A stretch of 64,000 bases of DNA from Bacteroidota bacterium (GCA_027622975.1 JAQBVN010000004.1:1-64000); one strand, 5' to 3'; counted from the first letter of the stretch, positions 30,016 to 39,252 are shown. Numbers and translations are program-made. The notes: a model not told the origin generated them from the sequence alone.

Positions 30016-30023
30016 TACCTTCG
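30016..30023 (+). promoter_or_regulatory. Putative -7 box (TACCTTCG), 4 nt before the MBL hydrolase ATG
   Basis: TAnnTTYG match followed by the 4-nt spacer CGGC and the ATG at 30028, predicting a leaderless mRNA. Back-to-back with the minus-strand box at 30004-30011. Confidence 0.5.
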
Positions 30024-30027
30024 CGGC

Positions 30028-30867
30028 ATGCAGGGAGATGTGCCAAAGACTTTGCCGCGAGCCACGTTTCTAGGTAGCGGAACATCCCAAGGAGTACCCA
30101 TCATTGGGTGTTCTTGCGAGGTGTGTCACTCTGACGATCCGCGCGACCACCGATTGCGTTGTTCTTTGTGGGTCGAGGTGGGAGGGAAGTCGGTGGTGAT
30201 TGACACCGGACCTGATTTCCGAATTCAAATGTTGCGGGAACGCGTGCAGTCCTTGGATGCTGTGGTGTACACGCATGAACACAAGGACCACTTGGCGGGG
30301 ATGGATGACATTCGACCTTTCAATTTCCTTCAGCGGACGGTAATGCCCATCTACGCTTCCGAGCGCGTGGAGGCTGCTCTGCATCGGGATTTTCATTATG
30401 CCTTTGAGCCCAACAAGCACGGGGGAGTTCCAGATGTTGACATCCGACTCATTGAAGGAGATCGGGCGTTTGAGTTGGGTGAAGCAACATGGCAACCCCT
30501 GCCGCTGATGCATGCCGAGTTGCCCATTCATGGTTACCGTGTGGAGGGTTTGGCATACATCACAGATGCCAACCACATTCCCAACGATACGTGGGGCCTT
30601 CTTGATGGCGTGGATACCTTGGTCGTGAATGCACTTCGTCCAAGCCCTCATTACAGCCATTTTTCGCTGGATGAAGCCCTCGATGTGGCCCGTCATGTGG
30701 GCGCCCGGCAAACCTATCTGACGCACATCAGTCACTTGATGGGGCTGCATTCGGAACGGAATGCGACATTGCCCGAGGGCATTTCGCTCGCGTTTGATGG
30801 ATTGCAGCTGGAGCGGCGAGATCAGGAATGGCATCCCACGAATCGTCAACATGCTTGGACGCTATGA
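30028..30867 (+). CDS. MBL-fold metal-dependent hydrolase (PhnP-like)
   Basis: A 279-residue cytoplasmic metallo-beta-lactamase fold protein. It opens with FLGSGTSQGVP and a cysteine cluster IGCSCEVCHS (~25-35), as in PhnP-type cyclic phosphodiesterases. It carries the metal-binding motif THEHKDHLAG near residues 81-90 and later HAELPIHGYR and THISHLMG. The substrate is not known; PhnP cleaves a cyclic phosphoribosyl intermediate of phosphonate breakdown, but no phn genes are present here. The stop overlaps the next start by ATGA, so it is translationally coupled to the acyltransferase gene. Confidence 0.82.
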   Translation: MQGDVPKTLPRATFLGSGTSQGVPIIGCSCEVCHSDDPRDHRLRCSLWVEVGGKSVVIDTGPDFRIQMLRERVQSLDAVVYTHEHKDHLAGMDDIRPFNFLQRTVMPIYASERVEAALHRDFHYAFEPNKHGGVPDVDIRLIEGDRAFELGEATWQPLPLMHAELPIHGYRVEGLAYITDANHIPNDTWGLLDGVDTLVVNALRPSPHYSHFSLDEALDVARHVGARQTYLTHISHLMGLHSERNATLPEGISLAFDGLQLERRDQEWHPTNRQHAWTL

Positions 30868-31760
30868 AGTGGCTTGAAAGGTTGGGACGTCTTCCTCGAT
30901 GGATGTTGACGCTGTTTGCTTGGAAATTAACTTGCTTGTCCGTTCTGGTGGGAGGGTATAGGGGCCGCGTGGTGAGATCCAATCTTCGTCGTGCTTTTCC
31001 ATCGTGGTCATGGCTGCGGAGGACGCGAACGGCTCTCGGGTTCCAACGACATTTCGCGCAACTTCTGGTGGAGTCGGCCCACCTATTTTCCATGTCCAAA
31101 GAGGAGGCTGAACATGGGATGGTTCATCACAATGTGTCTTTGATGGAACGACTTCATCGGCAGGGAAAACACGTGCTTGTCGCCGGTGGGCACATGAACA
31201 ATTGGGAATGGAGTGCCTTGACATTGAGCCAAAACATTCCACACCGCACCATGGCGCTTTACAAGAAGCTAAGTGACCCATCAGCCGAGGAATTGATGAA
31301 GTCATCTCGAAGCAGGTTTGGTTTGGAGATGGTTCCCACCAAAAAGGGGCGCGGTTGGATGGATTCAGCCATGAAGGACAAGCATCCGGTGGCTGTCATC
31401 ATGGGATTTGACCAAAGCCCTTCGGATCCACACAAGTCTTGGTGGACGACCTTTCTCGGCGCGGAGACGGCCGTTCTTTATGGACTTGAGCAATGGTCGA
31501 GGCGTTATGACATGGCCGTGGTATACGCGAGCATTCGAAGGGTCAAGGCATGGTCCTACACCTTGCACTACGAATTGGTGGCTGAGACAGTCGCTGACCT
31601 CCCCGAAGGTGAGGTGTTGGATCGGTGTTTGGCCATATTGGAACGAGAGATTTGTGAGGATCCGACACGATGGCTTTGGTCTCACAAGCGATGGAAGCAT
31701 CAGCGCCCTGAAGGATTGCCCCTGAATCCCCGTCATCATCCACCATCTCCCAAGTCATGA
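30864..31760 (+). CDS. Lipid A biosynthesis acyltransferase family protein (LpxL/HtrB-like)
   Basis: A 298-residue inner-membrane acyltransferase expected to add a secondary acyl chain to lipid A or a related lipid. The catalytic HX4E motif is HMNNWE near residue 110 within VAGGHMNNWEW. A hydrophobic N-terminal helix (WMLTLFAWKLTCLSVLVGG) anchors it, and IMGFDQSPSDP and RWLWSHKRWK are typical later motifs. Both ends overlap neighbours by 4 bp (ATGA), giving a tight three-gene operon with the MBL hydrolase and rarA. The exact lipid acceptor is inferred only. Confidence 0.88.
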   Translation: MKWLERLGRLPRWMLTLFAWKLTCLSVLVGGYRGRVVRSNLRRAFPSWSWLRRTRTALGFQRHFAQLLVESAHLFSMSKEEAEHGMVHHNVSLMERLHRQGKHVLVAGGHMNNWEWSALTLSQNIPHRTMALYKKLSDPSAEELMKSSRSRFGLEMVPTKKGRGWMDSAMKDKHPVAVIMGFDQSPSDPHKSWWTTFLGAETAVLYGLEQWSRRYDMAVVYASIRRVKAWSYTLHYELVAETVADLPEGEVLDRCLAILEREICEDPTRWLWSHKRWKHQRPEGLPLNPRHHPPSPKS

Positions 31761-33034
31761 GTCAAACTCCTTTGGCCGAACGGATGAGGCCCACGCAATT
31801 GGATGAAGTGGTGGGGCAGGACCACCTCGTGGGTGAGCAAGCAATCCTTCGACGTGCCGTGCAGACAGGAAACCTGCCGAGCATGATATTGTGGGGACCC
31901 CCCGGTGTGGGAAAAACAACCCTCGCCCGGTTGCTCGCCGAAGCCTCAGGTCGTCCTTTTCATGCATTGAGTGCCATTCACAGCGGAGTCAAGGATGTTC
32001 GTCAGGTGCTCGATTCGGCCAAACGGGATGGCATGTTTGCAGGTCGGGCTGTGCTCTTTTTGGACGAAATCCACAGGTTTTCGAAATCTCAACAAGACAG
32101 TTTGTTGGGTGCAGTGGAGGCGGGCATCGTGACCCTCATCGGTGCCACCACGGAAAATCCATCGTTTGAAGTCATTCCCGCATTGCGATCTCGATGCCAG
32201 GTGTATGTCCTTGAACCTTTGACTGCGGAAGCCCTCAAAGCCCTGGCGTTGAGGGCACTTCGCGAAGACCAAATCCTGTCAAAAATCGGTGCTGAAGTTG
32301 TGGAGTGGGAGGCCTTGCTTCGGGCAAGTGGGGGGGATGCGCGTCGGATGCTCAACATCCTCGAGTCGATCGTCTTGACCTTGTCACAGTCGGGGGATTC
32401 CTTGGTGAACAATGCTGCTGTCGAAGCGCAAATTCAACAGCATGTTTCCTCCTATGACAAGTCGGGAGAGCAGCATTACGACATCATCAGTGCGTTCATC
32501 AAGAGCATTCGAGCCAGTGATCCGAACGCAGCGGTGTATTACCTCGCACGGATGGTGGAGGGCGGGGAGGATCCAACGTTCATTGCGAGACGGATGTTGA
32601 TATCGGCCTCTGAAGACATTGGGAATGCCAATCCCACAGCGCTGGTTCTTGCAAACAGCACTTTTTCAGCTGTACAACGAACGGGATGGCCCGAGGCTCG
32701 AATCATCCTCGCTCAATGCACGGTGTATTTGGCCACCAGTCCCAAGAGCAATGCGAGTTACCAGGCCATCGGCGCTGCCCAGCAATGGATTCGTACGCAT
32801 GGAGAACATCCTGTTCCGCTTTCATTGCGCAATGCACCGACCTCCTTGATGAAAGATTTGGGATATGGCCTTGGATACGAAGTGGATCACAACTCGCCAG
32901 GGTCATTCTCTGGTCGAGAGTGCATGCCAAAAGGCATGGAGGGAACGGTGTTTTATCAACCGGGAAACAACCCAAAGGAGCATGCCGTGAGGGAATGGCT
33001 CAAGTCCCTGTGGAAGGGGAAGTACAAGTATTGA
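31757..33034 (+). CDS. rarA: Replication-associated recombination protein A (AAA+ ATPase)
   Basis: A 425-residue clamp-loader-like ATPase of the RarA/MgsA/WRNIP1 family acting at stalled replication forks. Walker A is GPPGVGKTT near residue 46, Walker B is VLFLDEIHRF near 98, and sensor 1 is GATTENPSFEV. The MgsA C-terminal helical domain includes DKSGEQHYDIISAFIKSIR and DPNAAVYYLARM. It overlaps the upstream acyltransferase gene by ATGA and ends 9 bp from the convergent subtilisin gene. No terminator is visible between them. Confidence 0.95.
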   Translation: MSQTPLAERMRPTQLDEVVGQDHLVGEQAILRRAVQTGNLPSMILWGPPGVGKTTLARLLAEASGRPFHALSAIHSGVKDVRQVLDSAKRDGMFAGRAVLFLDEIHRFSKSQQDSLLGAVEAGIVTLIGATTENPSFEVIPALRSRCQVYVLEPLTAEALKALALRALREDQILSKIGAEVVEWEALLRASGGDARRMLNILESIVLTLSQSGDSLVNNAAVEAQIQQHVSSYDKSGEQHYDIISAFIKSIRASDPNAAVYYLARMVEGGEDPTFIARRMLISASEDIGNANPTALVLANSTFSAVQRTGWPEARIILAQCTVYLATSPKSNASYQAIGAAQQWIRTHGEHPVPLSLRNAPTSLMKDLGYGLGYEVDHNSPGSFSGRECMPKGMEGTVFYQPGNNPKEHAVREWLKSLWKGKYKY

Positions 33035-33043
33035 AGGACGGCG

Positions 33044-34783
33044 TCACTGGACGATGAACACACCACTCCACGCCTGATGGGAGTCAACAGCCTCTCCTTC
33101 GGGCCTCAGTGAAAACACATAAGTGCCAGGTCTGAGGTCCATCCCTGCCAGGTCCACGTGCCCACCCAAACGTGGAAGTGACCATCCTGAGGTTTCACCA
33201 CGGACCATTTCTTGCCCCAAAGCGTTGGAGATGTTCCAATGCCATTGTCCTGAATTCAGTTCCAGATCTCCTCGGGCCATCCACCTCAAGGTGCCTTGTG
33301 GAGAAACTGGGTTGGGAAACAAGACCCAAGGGGAGGAGGGCTCGTTTTCCAAAGGAAGCGAAGCTTGGAGCCATTGATGGGCAAGCCAAAAATCAGGGAT
33401 GCCATGACCCATGGATGGGCTTGGATTGTTGAACATGTGAGAGCTCCTGATGATGGCATCTCGCACTTCGGAAGCCGTGGCGAGCGGATGGGCTTGCCAC
33501 AAGCATGCAGCGGCACCGCACAAGATGGGTGACGCGAAACTTGTCCCATTTCCAGTTCCTACCCTGCCATCAAATCGAGGGTAAGCCGCGCTGGCGCCAT
33601 GGGCCATGACCTCAGGTTTGACCCTGCCATCTGAGGAAGGACCGTAACCACTGAACCATGCGTGTTCTCCAAGGGCATTCACAGCCCCGACGGCAATCAC
33701 ATCACGGGCATCCGCGGGAAAAGTGATGAAATGCCAAGGGTCGTCTCCGTTGTTACCCGCAGAGGTGACCACCAACATGCCGCGCGAAGCAGCAATGGCT
33801 GATGCCACACTGATCCGCGCGGTTGCACCGTTGAGTTCTCCCACTGCATGGTTGGACAGGGAATCGTCAAACACACTGTAACCGAGTGAGGTGTTGAGAA
33901 GGTCTACGCCTCTCGCATCTGCGTCTTCAGCCGCAACGATCCAATGTTCCTCCTCCAACAGACGTTCCATCGTGACATCCTCTGTCACGTATAGCACATA
34001 GGTGGCTTGTGGCGCGGTGCCGATCAAAGAATCCGGCCAATGACAGGCCATGGTTCCGAGAATGGACGCACCATGTCGGCTGTGCTGAAACACAGAAGAT
34101 CCACCATGAGCCACGTTGCCCCCCTCTGGCACGATCAGTCGGTCCGATTCACGCAGTGTTTTGAAGGCGTCGAGGTCCGGAATTCCTTGAAATCCAGCAT
34201 CCAACACACCAATCCACATGCCCTGACCTTGAAAGCCCAGGGCGTGAAGAGGCTCAGCATGAAGTTGAGTCAATGGGGTCCATCCCAACCCATACTCTGT
34301 GGCGGACACTAAGTTTTTGGGAGCCTCCACCACTTCCTTGATTGGATCGATGCGGGTGCGCAGCCGGGGCATGGATTTGACCCTCGCAACAAAAGGTAAG
34401 TCACCAAGCCAGGAGGTGTCTGCGGTGCTGTCCCGTGCAATGAGTACCACGGAAGACATCCACTTGGAGGCATGCAAAACCTCCCAATCTTTGGAGGCAT
34501 TCAGCGCATCGATGATGTCAAGAGACACAGGCAGATCCAAGCTGTCAACAGCAAGGCGTTGTCGGTTCCTTCGTTGGAGGGATCGCTGGCTCAGGAATGC
34601 CTCGGGATGATCAAGGTCAAACCCGTAAGTGTCTCCCCAAGTTTTGTCGTTGAGCTCCACCAAAACGTGCTGAGGCCCGATTTGAGCCCACACTGAGGGG
34701 ACTTGATGACATCCCATGGCCAAGACCATGGCCACGCGAATGCTTCGCTTGACCCTGTTCAGCCCCGGACGCCCGGCAATCAT
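33044..34783 (-). CDS. Subtilisin-like (S8) serine protease with T9SS sorting domain
   Basis: A 579-residue secreted peptidase. The signal peptide ends near SVWA|QIG. An I9-like propeptide region (~35-145) precedes the catalytic domain, whose triad is visible: Asp195 in VLDAGFQG, His237 in HSRHGASILG and Ser415 in GNGTSFASP. Asn344 in SAGNNG provides the oxyanion hole. The C-terminus begins WVLFPNPVSP and is a T9SS type A sorting domain. Extracellular or cell-surface proteolysis is expected. The start overlaps the stop of the upstream MORN-like gene by ATGA, so the two are translationally coupled. Confidence 0.93.
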   Translation of the reverse strand: MIAGRPGLNRVKRSIRVAMVLAMGCHQVPSVWAQIGPQHVLVELNDKTWGDTYGFDLDHPEAFLSQRSLQRRNRQRLAVDSLDLPVSLDIIDALNASKDWEVLHASKWMSSVVLIARDSTADTSWLGDLPFVARVKSMPRLRTRIDPIKEVVEAPKNLVSATEYGLGWTPLTQLHAEPLHALGFQGQGMWIGVLDAGFQGIPDLDAFKTLRESDRLIVPEGGNVAHGGSSVFQHSRHGASILGTMACHWPDSLIGTAPQATYVLYVTEDVTMERLLEEEHWIVAAEDADARGVDLLNTSLGYSVFDDSLSNHAVGELNGATARISVASAIAASRGMLVVTSAGNNGDDPWHFITFPADARDVIAVGAVNALGEHAWFSGYGPSSDGRVKPEVMAHGASAAYPRFDGRVGTGNGTSFASPILCGAAACLWQAHPLATASEVRDAIIRSSHMFNNPSPSMGHGIPDFWLAHQWLQASLPLENEPSSPWVLFPNPVSPQGTLRWMARGDLELNSGQWHWNISNALGQEMVRGETSGWSLPRLGGHVDLAGMDLRPGTYVFSLRPEGEAVDSHQAWSGVFIVQ

Positions 34784-35916
34784 CGGATCTCAGTTTTGAC
34801 CAAGTGGCCCATGTCGTAATGTTCCACCTTGGTCAACCTTTCTTGGATGTCGTAGTGGTAGACTGGCCCATCGAGCACGCCCTCCACATATTCTCCTTCT
34901 CTCGACAAGGCGGTCCCCTTCATGACGCGGTGTTGATGGCTCTCTCCGGTTTCAGCATCCAATACCGATTCAATGACAAACTCTCCCACATCGTGCCACT
35001 CTCGGAATGGACCTTCGAGCTTTTTGTCCTGGTAGGTCCGTTCTGAGGATGGAACTCCCTCGCGGTGCCATTCTGTGAAGGTTCCTGAGATGTAAATGGT
35101 CTCGAGTTTTTGGCCAGCACTGAAGCGTTGGATGTGTTCCAATTGTCCATCTCGCCGGTAAAACTTCCAGCTTCCATGTTCTTGTCCATCGAGGTACAAA
35201 CCTTCACTAAGTCGAGGGCCATGGCTGTAATATGCCTCAAAGGGTCCATCGAGAACGCCGCGGTCGTATGTCCGCAGTTGCCTCAATTGGCCGTTGTCAA
35301 ACCACGTTCGCCATTCACCATCCTCCAGACCACTTTGATAAGATCCTTGCTCGCAGATCGTGCCGTTGGGGAGATAGTGCTCTTCAAGTCCATGTTTGAC
35401 GCCTCGTTCAAAATGAACCACGGCTTGGGATCGCCCTTCTGCCGAAAAGTACGTCCAGGCTCCCTGCTTCAATGGAACGGCGTCATCTTGGGATGGTGAG
35501 TCAGTAGCCTTGATGTTCAGGGCAGGATGCTCGTATTTCCCCAGCGCCATGAGTCGGCCTTGGGGACTGTACATTTCGGCTTGAGATTCAAGAGAGGATG
35601 GGTCGTGCTGGATGTGACTGATGGCAGTTCCATCTTCCCGGAAATACCACCATGATCCATTGGGAGCACCATGCTCAAAGGATCCCACGTAGTATAGCGA
35701 TCCGTCTTGATACACACGGACCCACGGACCATGCCTCATGCCTTGGGCGTCAGGCACGTTGTAATCCAGGCCAAAGGTTCCTTCTGGCCACGCATTGGAT
35801 GCATCCAATGGTCGGTCGTGAGGGCTTGGTGTTTGGCCTTGTGTGGAAAAGGCCATCAAGGCCATCAGGGCGCTGCAACCCATGGTGCGCATCAAATCGT
35901 GAATCGGACTTCGCAT
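34780..35916 (-). CDS. Exported MORN-like (YwqK-type) repeat protein
   Basis: A 378-residue protein built of repeated ~22-residue units of the form G-x-W-x-x-Y/F-x-x-x-G, for example NGSWWYFREDGT, DGEWRTWFDNGQ and HGSWKFYRRDGQ. These are typical of MORN and YwqK-like beta-repeat proteins. The N-terminus MRSPIHDLMRTMGCSALM... resembles a Sec signal ending near TQGQ. I chose the ATG at 35916 because a CATCTTTG box lies exactly 4 nt upstream and more upstream codons run into mdh. The repeats probably bind envelope components or other proteins; the toxin-antitoxin label sometimes attached to YwqK is not supported here. It is coupled to the subtilisin gene by ATGA. Confidence 0.82.
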   Translation of the reverse strand: MRSPIHDLMRTMGCSALMALMAFSTQGQTPSPHDRPLDASNAWPEGTFGLDYNVPDAQGMRHGPWVRVYQDGSLYYVGSFEHGAPNGSWWYFREDGTAISHIQHDPSSLESQAEMYSPQGRLMALGKYEHPALNIKATDSPSQDDAVPLKQGAWTYFSAEGRSQAVVHFERGVKHGLEEHYLPNGTICEQGSYQSGLEDGEWRTWFDNGQLRQLRTYDRGVLDGPFEAYYSHGPRLSEGLYLDGQEHGSWKFYRRDGQLEHIQRFSAGQKLETIYISGTFTEWHREGVPSSERTYQDKKLEGPFREWHDVGEFVIESVLDAETGESHQHRVMKGTALSREGEYVEGVLDGPVYHYDIQERLTKVEHYDMGHLVKTEIR

Positions 35917-35920
35917 GCAA

Positions 35921-35928
35921 CAAAGATG
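35921..35928 (-). promoter_or_regulatory. -7-like box (CATCTTTG) 4 nt before the MORN-like gene
   Basis: One base off TAnnTTTG, with the 4-nt spacer TTGC before the ATG on the minus strand. It decides the start of the MORN-like gene and is divergent from the mdh box at 35962-35969. Confidence 0.4.
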
Positions 35929-35961
35929 CATCTTGTCATGGAGGATGGGCATGTGATTGGG

Positions 35962-35969
35962 TACTTTTG
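35962..35969 (+). promoter_or_regulatory. Putative -7 box (TACTTTTG) for mdh
   Basis: Perfect TAnnTTTG ending 20 nt before the mdh ATG, predicting a leader of roughly 15 nt. Confidence 0.5.
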
Positions 35970-35989
35970 CACTCCCAAACCCTGTTTTC

Positions 35990-36922
35990 ATGAAAGTTAC
36001 TGTAGTCGGCGCTGGCAATGTGGGCGCAACCTGTGCCAACGTGTTAGCCACGCGTGAAGTGGCCAACGAAGTCGTGTTGTTGGACATCAAAGAAGGTTTT
36101 GCCGAGGGAAAGGCCTTGGACATTTGGGAGACTGCTCCCATCAATTTGTACGACACGCGTACCGTTGGGTCCACCAACGACTATGCCAAGACGGCGAACT
36201 CCGATGTTGTTGTCATCACCAGTGGTTTGCCACGCAAACCAGGAATGAGCCGGGATGACCTGATTGCGACCAATGCAGGAATCGTGAAAACGGTGACTGA
36301 AAACGTCATGAAGCACAGCCCCGACGCCATTTTGGTGATTGTATCCAATCCCCTCGATGTCATGACCTACTGTGCGTATTTGAACGCTCATGTCGACAGC
36401 AAGCGCGTGTTTGGCATGGCGGGAATTTTGGACACAGCCCGCTACCGCGCCTTCCTCGCAGAAGAATTAAACGTGAGCCCCAAGGACATCCAGGCCGTGC
36501 TGATGGGTGGCCACGGTGACACCATGGTTCCGTTGCCTCGCTACACCACTGTGGGTGGTATTCCGGTGACTGAATTGATTGCGGAAGACAAGCTCAATGC
36601 CATTGTGGAGCGCACCAAGAAGGGTGGAGGAGAGATTGTGAATTTGTTGGGAACATCCGCGTGGTATGCCCCCGGAGCGGCAGCTGCTCAAATGGTTGAA
36701 GCCATCGTGCGTGACCAACGCCGCGTGTTCCCATGTTGTGCCTGGCTTCAGGGAGAATACGGGGTGAACGATTTGTACCTCGGAGTCCCTGTGATTCTCG
36801 GCAAGAACGGCATTGAGCGCATCATTGAACTCGATTTGAACGACGATGAGAAGGCTTTGCTCGACGCAAGTGAAAAAGCCGTCCGTGAGGTGAAAGACGT
36901 TTTGGACGGTTTGGATTACTGA
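35990..36922 (+). CDS. mdh: Malate dehydrogenase (LDH-like type)
   Basis: Interconverts malate and oxaloacetate with NAD(H) in the TCA cycle. The 310 residues start MKVTVVGAGNVGATCANVLA with the NAD-binding GxGxxG. The substrate Arg cluster is in GLPRKPGMSRDDL and MAGILDTARYRAFLA, and the catalytic His is in MGGHGDTMVPL near residue 174. ATG 35990 gives the family start; 11 upstream residues are in frame but overlap the promoter. Together with pckA at 40 kb it can feed oxaloacetate to PEP. A hairpin in the 3' end of the convergent gene may terminate it. Confidence 0.96.
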   Translation: MKVTVVGAGNVGATCANVLATREVANEVVLLDIKEGFAEGKALDIWETAPINLYDTRTVGSTNDYAKTANSDVVVITSGLPRKPGMSRDDLIATNAGIVKTVTENVMKHSPDAILVIVSNPLDVMTYCAYLNAHVDSKRVFGMAGILDTARYRAFLAEELNVSPKDIQAVLMGGHGDTMVPLPRYTTVGGIPVTELIAEDKLNAIVERTKKGGGEIVNLLGTSAWYAPGAAAAQMVEAIVRDQRRVFPCCAWLQGEYGVNDLYLGVPVILGKNGIERIIELDLNDDEKALLDASEKAVREVKDVLDGLDY

Positions 36923-36951
36923 TTCAAATCAAACAGCCAAGGCCGCCAAGG

Positions 36952-39183
36952 TCATTGAAGCTTGATCCATGTCAAAGGAGCGCCCGAGGGTGCTCCTTTG
37001 TCATTGGCGGAATACCAATGAAGGATGTAGCCGCCTGCCGGCCACGACGAGGTGTCGATCACACCATTGGATTGACCTTGGATGGATTCGCGGTGCACAA
37101 GCCTGCCATGCATGGACCACGCCTGAAGTTCACCATGCCAGGCAGCCGCAGCTGACCAACGAACGAAGTCCTTGCCTGGATTGGGCCAAATGAGCCGAGG
37201 TTGGTGTCCTTGCCAATCGACCACTTCCTCGGGGACTCCCATGCCTCCCATCCAAGTCAACATACCGCCGTTTTGAATTCCCAACACAGCATCGAGGAGC
37301 GAATCACCATTGAGCTGGGCAAATGCCACAGCGCCACGAAACCCTTGAGGAGGCCCAAGCACTTCTCCATCCACTTCTTCCAAGGTGGCGTCCCAATTGC
37401 CATTCCACAGGCCAAAATCTTGCACCGTACCAGTCTCATTGGCCACCAGCACACGCACGCCATCTTGCGTGGCCGTCAGGGCAGGAACACTGTAGCCATT
37501 GATGCCGAGAAGGTTATCCACCAGAATCCCCCCAAAATTGACCCCATTGACTGGGGAGTCATACATGTTCCAGGTTCCCAGCGATGACTGCTCAAACAAG
37601 GTGAAGGTTCCATTTTTCTCTCCCACCAACATGTCCAAATCCCCATCGTTGTCCAAATCCCACAATTGAGGTGTGGCAAATTGTCCCACGTCAATGGCTG
37701 TTTGCGAGCTTCCTTCAGTCAGGGACAATCCCGACAAGCCAAAAGAAGGCCAATTGCCTGGTCCGGCATTGTTGTCAAATCGATGGAGAAGCCCCAATTC
37801 GTCTCCCACAATCAAGTCGAGATCCCCATCCCCATCCAAGTCCCCGAGGGCAGGGTACGGACTCTCAATTTGATAGTCGGAGAGGGCAACGGCATCGAGC
37901 TCGATCAGTTCAAACACAGGGTTGTCGGCCGTTCCCACATTTTTGTAAGTGGCAATGGAGGCAGGTGTTTGGTCCACGCCCTCGTATCGCTCTTTGTTGG
38001 CCACCATCAAATCCACCAATCCGTCTCCATCCAAATCCATCAACAACGGGTAAGCGCCTCGCCCCAAATCCACCATGTCTTTTTGGATGAAGTCTTCTGT
38101 GATGAACTCCCAAGAAGGGGCCTCCTCCGAACCCGTGTTTCGAAACCAATGCACTCCACGATCATCATCCGTCTCGAGGGCCGTGTTGGGTGAAAACAAC
38201 AAGTCCCTGATGCCATCTTGGTCCACATCAAGGTGGAATGCGGCAGGGAATTTGGGCAGATTCAGCCCTTGATTCCCATTCAAATTCGCAGGAAAATTGG
38301 GGTCAACGAACACAGCGCTGTCAAGCCCATTGAGGCCATCTACAAGGACAATCCCCAAGGCTTGTGGATATGATACGTCGCTAATAATCAGGTCTTTGGG
38401 TCCACCTTCTTCAAGTTGAAGAGCTGTTATTGCTCCACCGGCATGAAGGCCTGTGCGAGGGTCGATGACATTGAAAGAGCATTCGAAATCATCCCCGATG
38501 AACAACGCGTTGTTTTCTGAAGCTTCGGCAAGCATGCCGTAGCAACGGTTGGTGCATTCAAAGTCCAATCCGCAGGGGGTTTGACCTTGAAATCGATACA
38601 AGGTGGATGCGGTTTCCGTGAAAGTGATGATGTCCAAATCTCCGTCGTCGTCATTGTCGTGGATTGCGGGCAAATCCATGCCAAGGCAGATCACGGGAAG
38701 GTCACTGGCTCCCGCACCAAAGTCGAAGGACGCCATCAAAGACATGGGGTTAGGATCAAAGATGGGTCCTGTTCCTGGCCCGGTGATGTTGGTGTACACA
38801 CGGATGCCATTTTGGTGGCTCGTGAAAATGTCGGGTTTGCCGTCGCAATTGTAATCTCGGAGCAGGCACCAATCTTGCATGACCGGCCAATTTTCTGTCC
38901 AGTCCCATCGAATGGTCAATTCACTGCCTTGACGTTCAAACAACAGGATTCGACTGCCGTCTCGGTCAAAGGCGAACAAGTCGTCATCTCCATCCAGGTC
39001 CGCATCGATAGGCGACCATTGAGGGGCCGTCAATCCCCCCACCCACGGGTGGGGAAGGGTGTCTCCACTGTGAATCACAGGCCAAGTAGCTCGGGTCCAA
39101 ACGGGAGAAAGGACTTGGGCATTGCACACTGACCCGATGGCAAACATGGCGGCACAAATGGAAAACAGAGATGCGTTGGTCAT
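36952..39183 (-). CDS. Secreted FG-GAP/VCBS-repeat protein with T9SS sorting domain
   Basis: A 743-residue exported protein. The signal peptide is MTNASLFSICAAMFAIGSVCNAQ. Multiple FG-GAP/VCBS-like beta-propeller repeats with calcium-binding DxDxDG loops follow, for example DADLDGDDDLFAFD, DLDGDGDLDLIVGD and DLDNDGDLDMLVGE. The C-terminal sorting domain begins RLIWPNPGKDFVRW. These propellers resemble integrin-alpha-like blades and usually serve adhesion or surface binding; no catalytic domain is seen. The start ATG at 39183 (not the frame-opening codon at 39237) places the signal peptide correctly. It is convergent with mdh and follows the fasciclin gene by ~70 bp. Confidence 0.88.
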   Translation of the reverse strand: MTNASLFSICAAMFAIGSVCNAQVLSPVWTRATWPVIHSGDTLPHPWVGGLTAPQWSPIDADLDGDDDLFAFDRDGSRILLFERQGSELTIRWDWTENWPVMQDWCLLRDYNCDGKPDIFTSHQNGIRVYTNITGPGTGPIFDPNPMSLMASFDFGAGASDLPVICLGMDLPAIHDNDDDGDLDIITFTETASTLYRFQGQTPCGLDFECTNRCYGMLAEASENNALFIGDDFECSFNVIDPRTGLHAGGAITALQLEEGGPKDLIISDVSYPQALGIVLVDGLNGLDSAVFVDPNFPANLNGNQGLNLPKFPAAFHLDVDQDGIRDLLFSPNTALETDDDRGVHWFRNTGSEEAPSWEFITEDFIQKDMVDLGRGAYPLLMDLDGDGLVDLMVANKERYEGVDQTPASIATYKNVGTADNPVFELIELDAVALSDYQIESPYPALGDLDGDGDLDLIVGDELGLLHRFDNNAGPGNWPSFGLSGLSLTEGSSQTAIDVGQFATPQLWDLDNDGDLDMLVGEKNGTFTLFEQSSLGTWNMYDSPVNGVNFGGILVDNLLGINGYSVPALTATQDGVRVLVANETGTVQDFGLWNGNWDATLEEVDGEVLGPPQGFRGAVAFAQLNGDSLLDAVLGIQNGGMLTWMGGMGVPEEVVDWQGHQPRLIWPNPGKDFVRWSAAAAWHGELQAWSMHGRLVHRESIQGQSNGVIDTSSWPAGGYILHWYSANDKGAPSGAPLTWIKLQ
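36974..36999 (+). terminator. Hairpin inside the convergent gene, possible mdh terminator
   Basis: AAAGGAGC (36974-36981) pairs with GCTCCTTT (36992-36999), with two or three further pairs around CCGAGG. It lies within the last codons of the minus-strand FG-GAP gene. The T-run on the plus strand is short (TTT), so termination may be partial. Confidence 0.45.
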
Positions 39184-39252
39184 GAGAACAAGTCGAGTAT
39201 TACCAATCAAACCGAGCCACGGAACCCCGGGTTGCATGAGGAGCGAATGGCG

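Noticed and set aside
34780-35916. Toxin-antitoxin system (YwqK 'antitoxin')
   Set aside because: The protein is exported, has many MORN-like repeats and is paired with a T9SS protease; no toxin gene is adjacent.
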